Source: Cardinalis cardinalis (taxonomy: Eukaryota; Chordata; Aves; Passeriformes; Cardinalidae). From it: 64,000 bases of DNA. The translations under genes were made by a program, and so were the position numbers. The stretch is taken from contig JACDOX010000027.1 in assembly GCA_014549065.1 (NCBI GenBank), positions 1,681,691 to 1,745,690 on the forward strand, given 5' to 3'. Shown piece after piece: positions 60,900 through 64,000 of this stretch. Numbering within the stretch: the first letter of the stretch is position 1; each line of letters opens with the position of its first letter. The notes beneath the pieces were generated by a model. That model did not search any database and was not told the origin of the DNA. It worked only from the letters and a program-made list of their open reading frames with translations.

Positions 60900-63192
60900 G
60901 GGAGAGAGCAGTTGTTTAAGGACACAAGAGAAAGGGCATTTTCAATGGTGTTATGGCTAGCAGCTCTTATTTACTCTCCACATTTCAAAAAGGAAAATGG
61001 AGGCCAGGAGAAACCAATCCACTTTGGCTAGTTCAATTTTCCNTGTCTGAGATTCTTGACTTTAAAAAGAAGGAAACAGAGATCAATCTTATTTCTTCAT
61101 TAAATTTTTTAAGAAAAATATTGAAGCTGTCCTCCTGCTCTATTGAAAAAGCTTTCCATGGTAACCAGATAATGAGAGTTAAAAAAGAAAAAGAAATACA
61201 AAAAAAAAAGCCAAGCAGAAACTCCAAGTCGCAATCACAAACCCTCCATTAAAATTTTATTCTATTCAGTTCCTATCATTCACTTGGTCCCCATCCAAAT
61301 GATGGCTGAGCCACCTCCTTTTTTTACTTCCATTATCTGGCAAGAATATCTGCAAGCTCTGTGCTTGTGTGGAGGCTCAAACACGTGCAGAAGCTATGAT
61401 GCAAAAGAAAATCCTAGAACCCCTAGAATGAAACAGATGGCACATGAAACACTACAGATGTGAGAACAGATGAACACTGGAGTGGTTTTCAGTGGTCCCA
61501 TTCTTGATTTCTAGGGGACTTGTGCATGAATTCACCCCCTCTGACTCAGNCATGTGATTGAAGAGACTCTTCACCCTTGGTCACCTCATTAGTCAGTGGA
61601 AGGAGATAAATCTTTCCAGTCCACTCGGGCCCTGTGTTGCTCTCAGAGAGCTCATTCTTCCACCATTGCAGAAATTTGGAGCATCCAGATTCCTGTATTA
61701 GATATTTCCTTTAACAAGCAAANAGTAGATAAGAATGCAATCAGAGTTTACAGTTTGGTAGAATGCCAACAGGGCATCTTACCTTGGCAACTTCATGCAT
61801 GCCTTGTGCAATGTGTGCAGGCATTTCAGGGGCATGTGAAACTATGAAAGAGCAGGGAGGCCTGTAAGTTTTTTCAAGAAATAACCTCTGAGAAAGCTTA
61901 GAGCTTGACCCCAGAGCACAGAAAGGGGTTTTCATCCCTTTTAGATTCTCCATGACATGGACAACACAGGAATTCTGTCTCCTCTAGACTCACTTGAAAA
62001 AAGGCAGTGCAAGAAGCCAGAGTACTCCCTGTGACCACCAGAATTCCATGGCAAGCCCTCTTCTGGTCTGAGGGTGTTTCAGACCACTTCNCCTACAGGA
62101 CAGCTGGAATCACAAAGGCATGGAGCATCCAGAGGNACTCTCTCTGATTCTGGTCATATAGTTCCCATCTTGGCAGGCCAAGTGATCAGTTCATTTCTGT
62201 AGCTGTGATTAGAACATGTCGACAGGGTAGGTCCTAGAGCAAAACTGAACATACCAGGCTGAATGTCTGCTTTCTGGCTCTCTTTGTGTTTGTGCACATA
62301 GGCATGTGTGCATGTGACTTTCCCNGTGGATTCCTTACCACGAACCAAGGACCTAAAAAGCTGAAATCAAGACNGTCCCAAAATAATGCATCCCAGGTTT
62401 TAAATCAAACCTCTCATTTTCTGGCAGTAGAAACTTAGTATATTGCTAGTGTTCACACATTGCAGACATGATCATTTAAAAAGGCTTAGGGTTGTCTGCA
62501 CCCCAGATTCCCTGTCATTTTGCAGCACTGAAGGCTTGTGTGCTGGAAAGGCTGTGGCAGCACCCCCTAATCCTTTAAACTCAGCCCTTCCTGACTACCA
62601 ACAACAAGCAGGGTCGATTATGGTTCAGCCTGTGGCTTTTCAGTTGCCATGTTAGACTACCTCTCTTTCACTGTCCCCAGCCTGAGGCTGATATTTTCGG
62701 CTGCAGAGTCTCTGGTGTTTACCTCAGGGAGGGGCTGCCAGAAGGACAGCTGCCCTCCTGCCCTGGGGCAGCGTGGCCTGGGAGGAAGCAGGAGATCCAC
62801 TCCACCCCGCAGCCCTGGAGGAGCTGCCCCTGCCTGGCTGGGGAACAAGCACCTGACTGAGCCAAAGGGCTTTCCCTGCTCNGGCTCCTAGGTCTGGGAG
62901 CACCTTCCCTGTCACCTCCAGCCATTATCCCACAACAGCCACCTCTCCAAAGCATTAAAAGGAGTAGAAACAAAATGTGAATACAGGGAAAGCAGAGTAT
63001 CCTCACCTCTCCACAGTATTTGCCCAAACAATTAAGTTTGTAAGAAGAAAAAAAAAAATAAGAATTCTTTAATCTTAGTTTGGGCATGACTAGTAATTAA
63101 GCAATATGTACAGTGTCATGAGATTCAGTTTCTCAGTGATGAACAAAATTAGAAATTATGCTTTGACAGACATACTTTATTGATTGAAAAAT

Positions 63193-63227
63193 CTAGCTAA
63201 ATATAATATAGCTAATATATAGCTATC
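63193..63227. repeat. AT-rich TAGCTA repeat with internal palindrome
   Basis: CTAGCTAAATATAATATAGC, then TAATATATAGCTATC: three TAGCTA-type words spaced 13-15 bases apart, two of them forming the near-palindrome ATAGCTAATATATAGCTAT. Probably low-complexity slippage. Confidence 0.6.
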
Positions 63228-64000
63228 AATTGGTCTGTTTTCCATGGAACAGCAAAAATTGCCCTTGTACTACCTGGCAAAAGAAGAAAAAGAAATTACA
63301 CAAGTTGTCTGTCTCTCTTTTCTCTTCCCACCATGAGGTCATGCAGAGACATGCATTTTCCTAACATGGGCTAGTTAATAACTCAATTTAGAAAGAATAA
63401 GTATGTACACTTTCATGTTGTGCCATGATTAGTTGCTAATGATAAAAACAAATCNGATCAGGCAGGAATTTTGGAGGGTTCAAAGTAGCCAAAGAAAGAC
63501 ATAATTTCCCAAAAGGGTACGTTGAACAATTAACTTATTTTTCTAAATTCTTGGTGAAAACCAGCCCAGCTGCAGGTCTGAGACTTTGAGGTAGGTCAGA
63601 GCTCTATGATCCCTTATGGGTAAAATATATCCAAATTATAAAAGGTACATCCAAAGGGAAGCCAGACAAGTGGGAACTCAAAGATTAATTCATGGGTCTG
63701 ATAACTCTCAGCCTCCAGATTCCTTTCCTGCAGATACCAAATCTGTACAAAGCAAAAATCCACTTCATTATTCCGTTCTCNCTTTGCTTCTCAAAGAAGA
63801 CAGGTCAGATAAGCTTGTTCCATGTGAGACTGCTTTGTTGTTTGATGTAAGGGGCTTGTTCTGGTACCCCTGAATCAGGGATTCATATTAAACATTTATT
63901 GCCATCGCGATCTTGGCTCAACCAAAACTGCAGGGGTAGTTTATCTTTACCATTGCAATTAAAAATAGAGGTCNCTTTAGCCTTCTGAGAAGGATCTATG

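Larger units (their letters stand above)
60301..64000. other. Unique non-coding DNA to the window end
   Basis: No gene is recognised. It contains a 16-A run (60884-60899), a GC-rich island of about 200 bases at 62690-62890 that is open in several frames on both strands, and an AT-rich ATAGCTA-type repeat at 63193-63227. Open frames reach 122 codons (62719-63087, minus) with an ambiguous codon and no family resemblance. Confidence 0.6.

Noticed and set aside
62690..62890. CpG island or promoter
   Set aside because: The patch is GC-rich but CpG dinucleotides are few, and no TATA or initiator arrangement or downstream exon is visible.
1..64000. CRISPR arrays, operons, rRNA/tRNA genes, endogenous retroviral proviruses
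   Set aside because: I saw no regularly spaced direct repeats with unique spacers, no cloverleaf-capable tRNA with A/B boxes, no rRNA similarity, and no paired long terminal repeats or retroviral coding sequence. Sequence texture is vertebrate non-coding DNA.

Overview
The window reads as vertebrate nuclear DNA, most likely from a bird. The evidence is a set of 5'-truncated CR1 LINE copies, recognisable by their 3' tails built from the 8-base unit ATTCTATG/ATTCTGTG and by degraded reverse-transcriptase C-terminal coding sequence. There are also ordinary microsatellites and A/T runs, no bacterial-style operons, and no SINE or DNA transposon that I can recognise. A crocodilian or turtle is a less likely alternative, because those genomes also carry CR1. 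I cannot name the species or chromosome.

No intact protein-coding gene can be supported. The longest open frames (about 120-177 codons) are scattered over both strands, often contain an ambiguous base, overlap on opposite strands and resemble no protein I know. Their number and size are what chance gives in 64 kb read in six frames. Two short stretches, near 17.66 and 19.48 kb, have exon-like splice borders and an open frame. They are recorded only as weak candidates. The window therefore looks intergenic or deep intronic.

Layout: 1-2.5 kb unique DNA; 2.5-3.4 kb a CR1 copy (+) that starts at the reverse-transcriptase catalytic box; 3.4-10.1 kb unique DNA with a 21-T run and an AT-rich stretch that could be a conserved regulatory element; 10.1-11.2 kb two CR1 copies head to tail, one holding a CTCTG-type pentamer microsatellite; 11.2-25.7 kb mostly unique DNA with one 63-base CR1 tip; 25.7-37.1 kb five CR1 pieces on both strands within the stretch richest in ambiguous bases; 40.0-45.7 kb two or three CR1 pieces (-) and a GGA-rich minisatellite; 51.8 kb a short CR1 tail (-); 57.1-58.0 kb the longest minus-strand CR1 copy; 60.1-60.3 kb an old, diverged CR1 (-). 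The rest is unique DNA with simple repeats.

About 160 isolated single 'n' bases are spread unevenly along the window. They look like masked heterozygous or low-quality positions rather than assembly gaps. I found no evidence of a novel biological system. The most useful leads are the possible conserved non-coding elements, the compound CR1 locus, the ambiguous-base cluster in the 57-58 kb CR1, and the two cryptic exon candidates.
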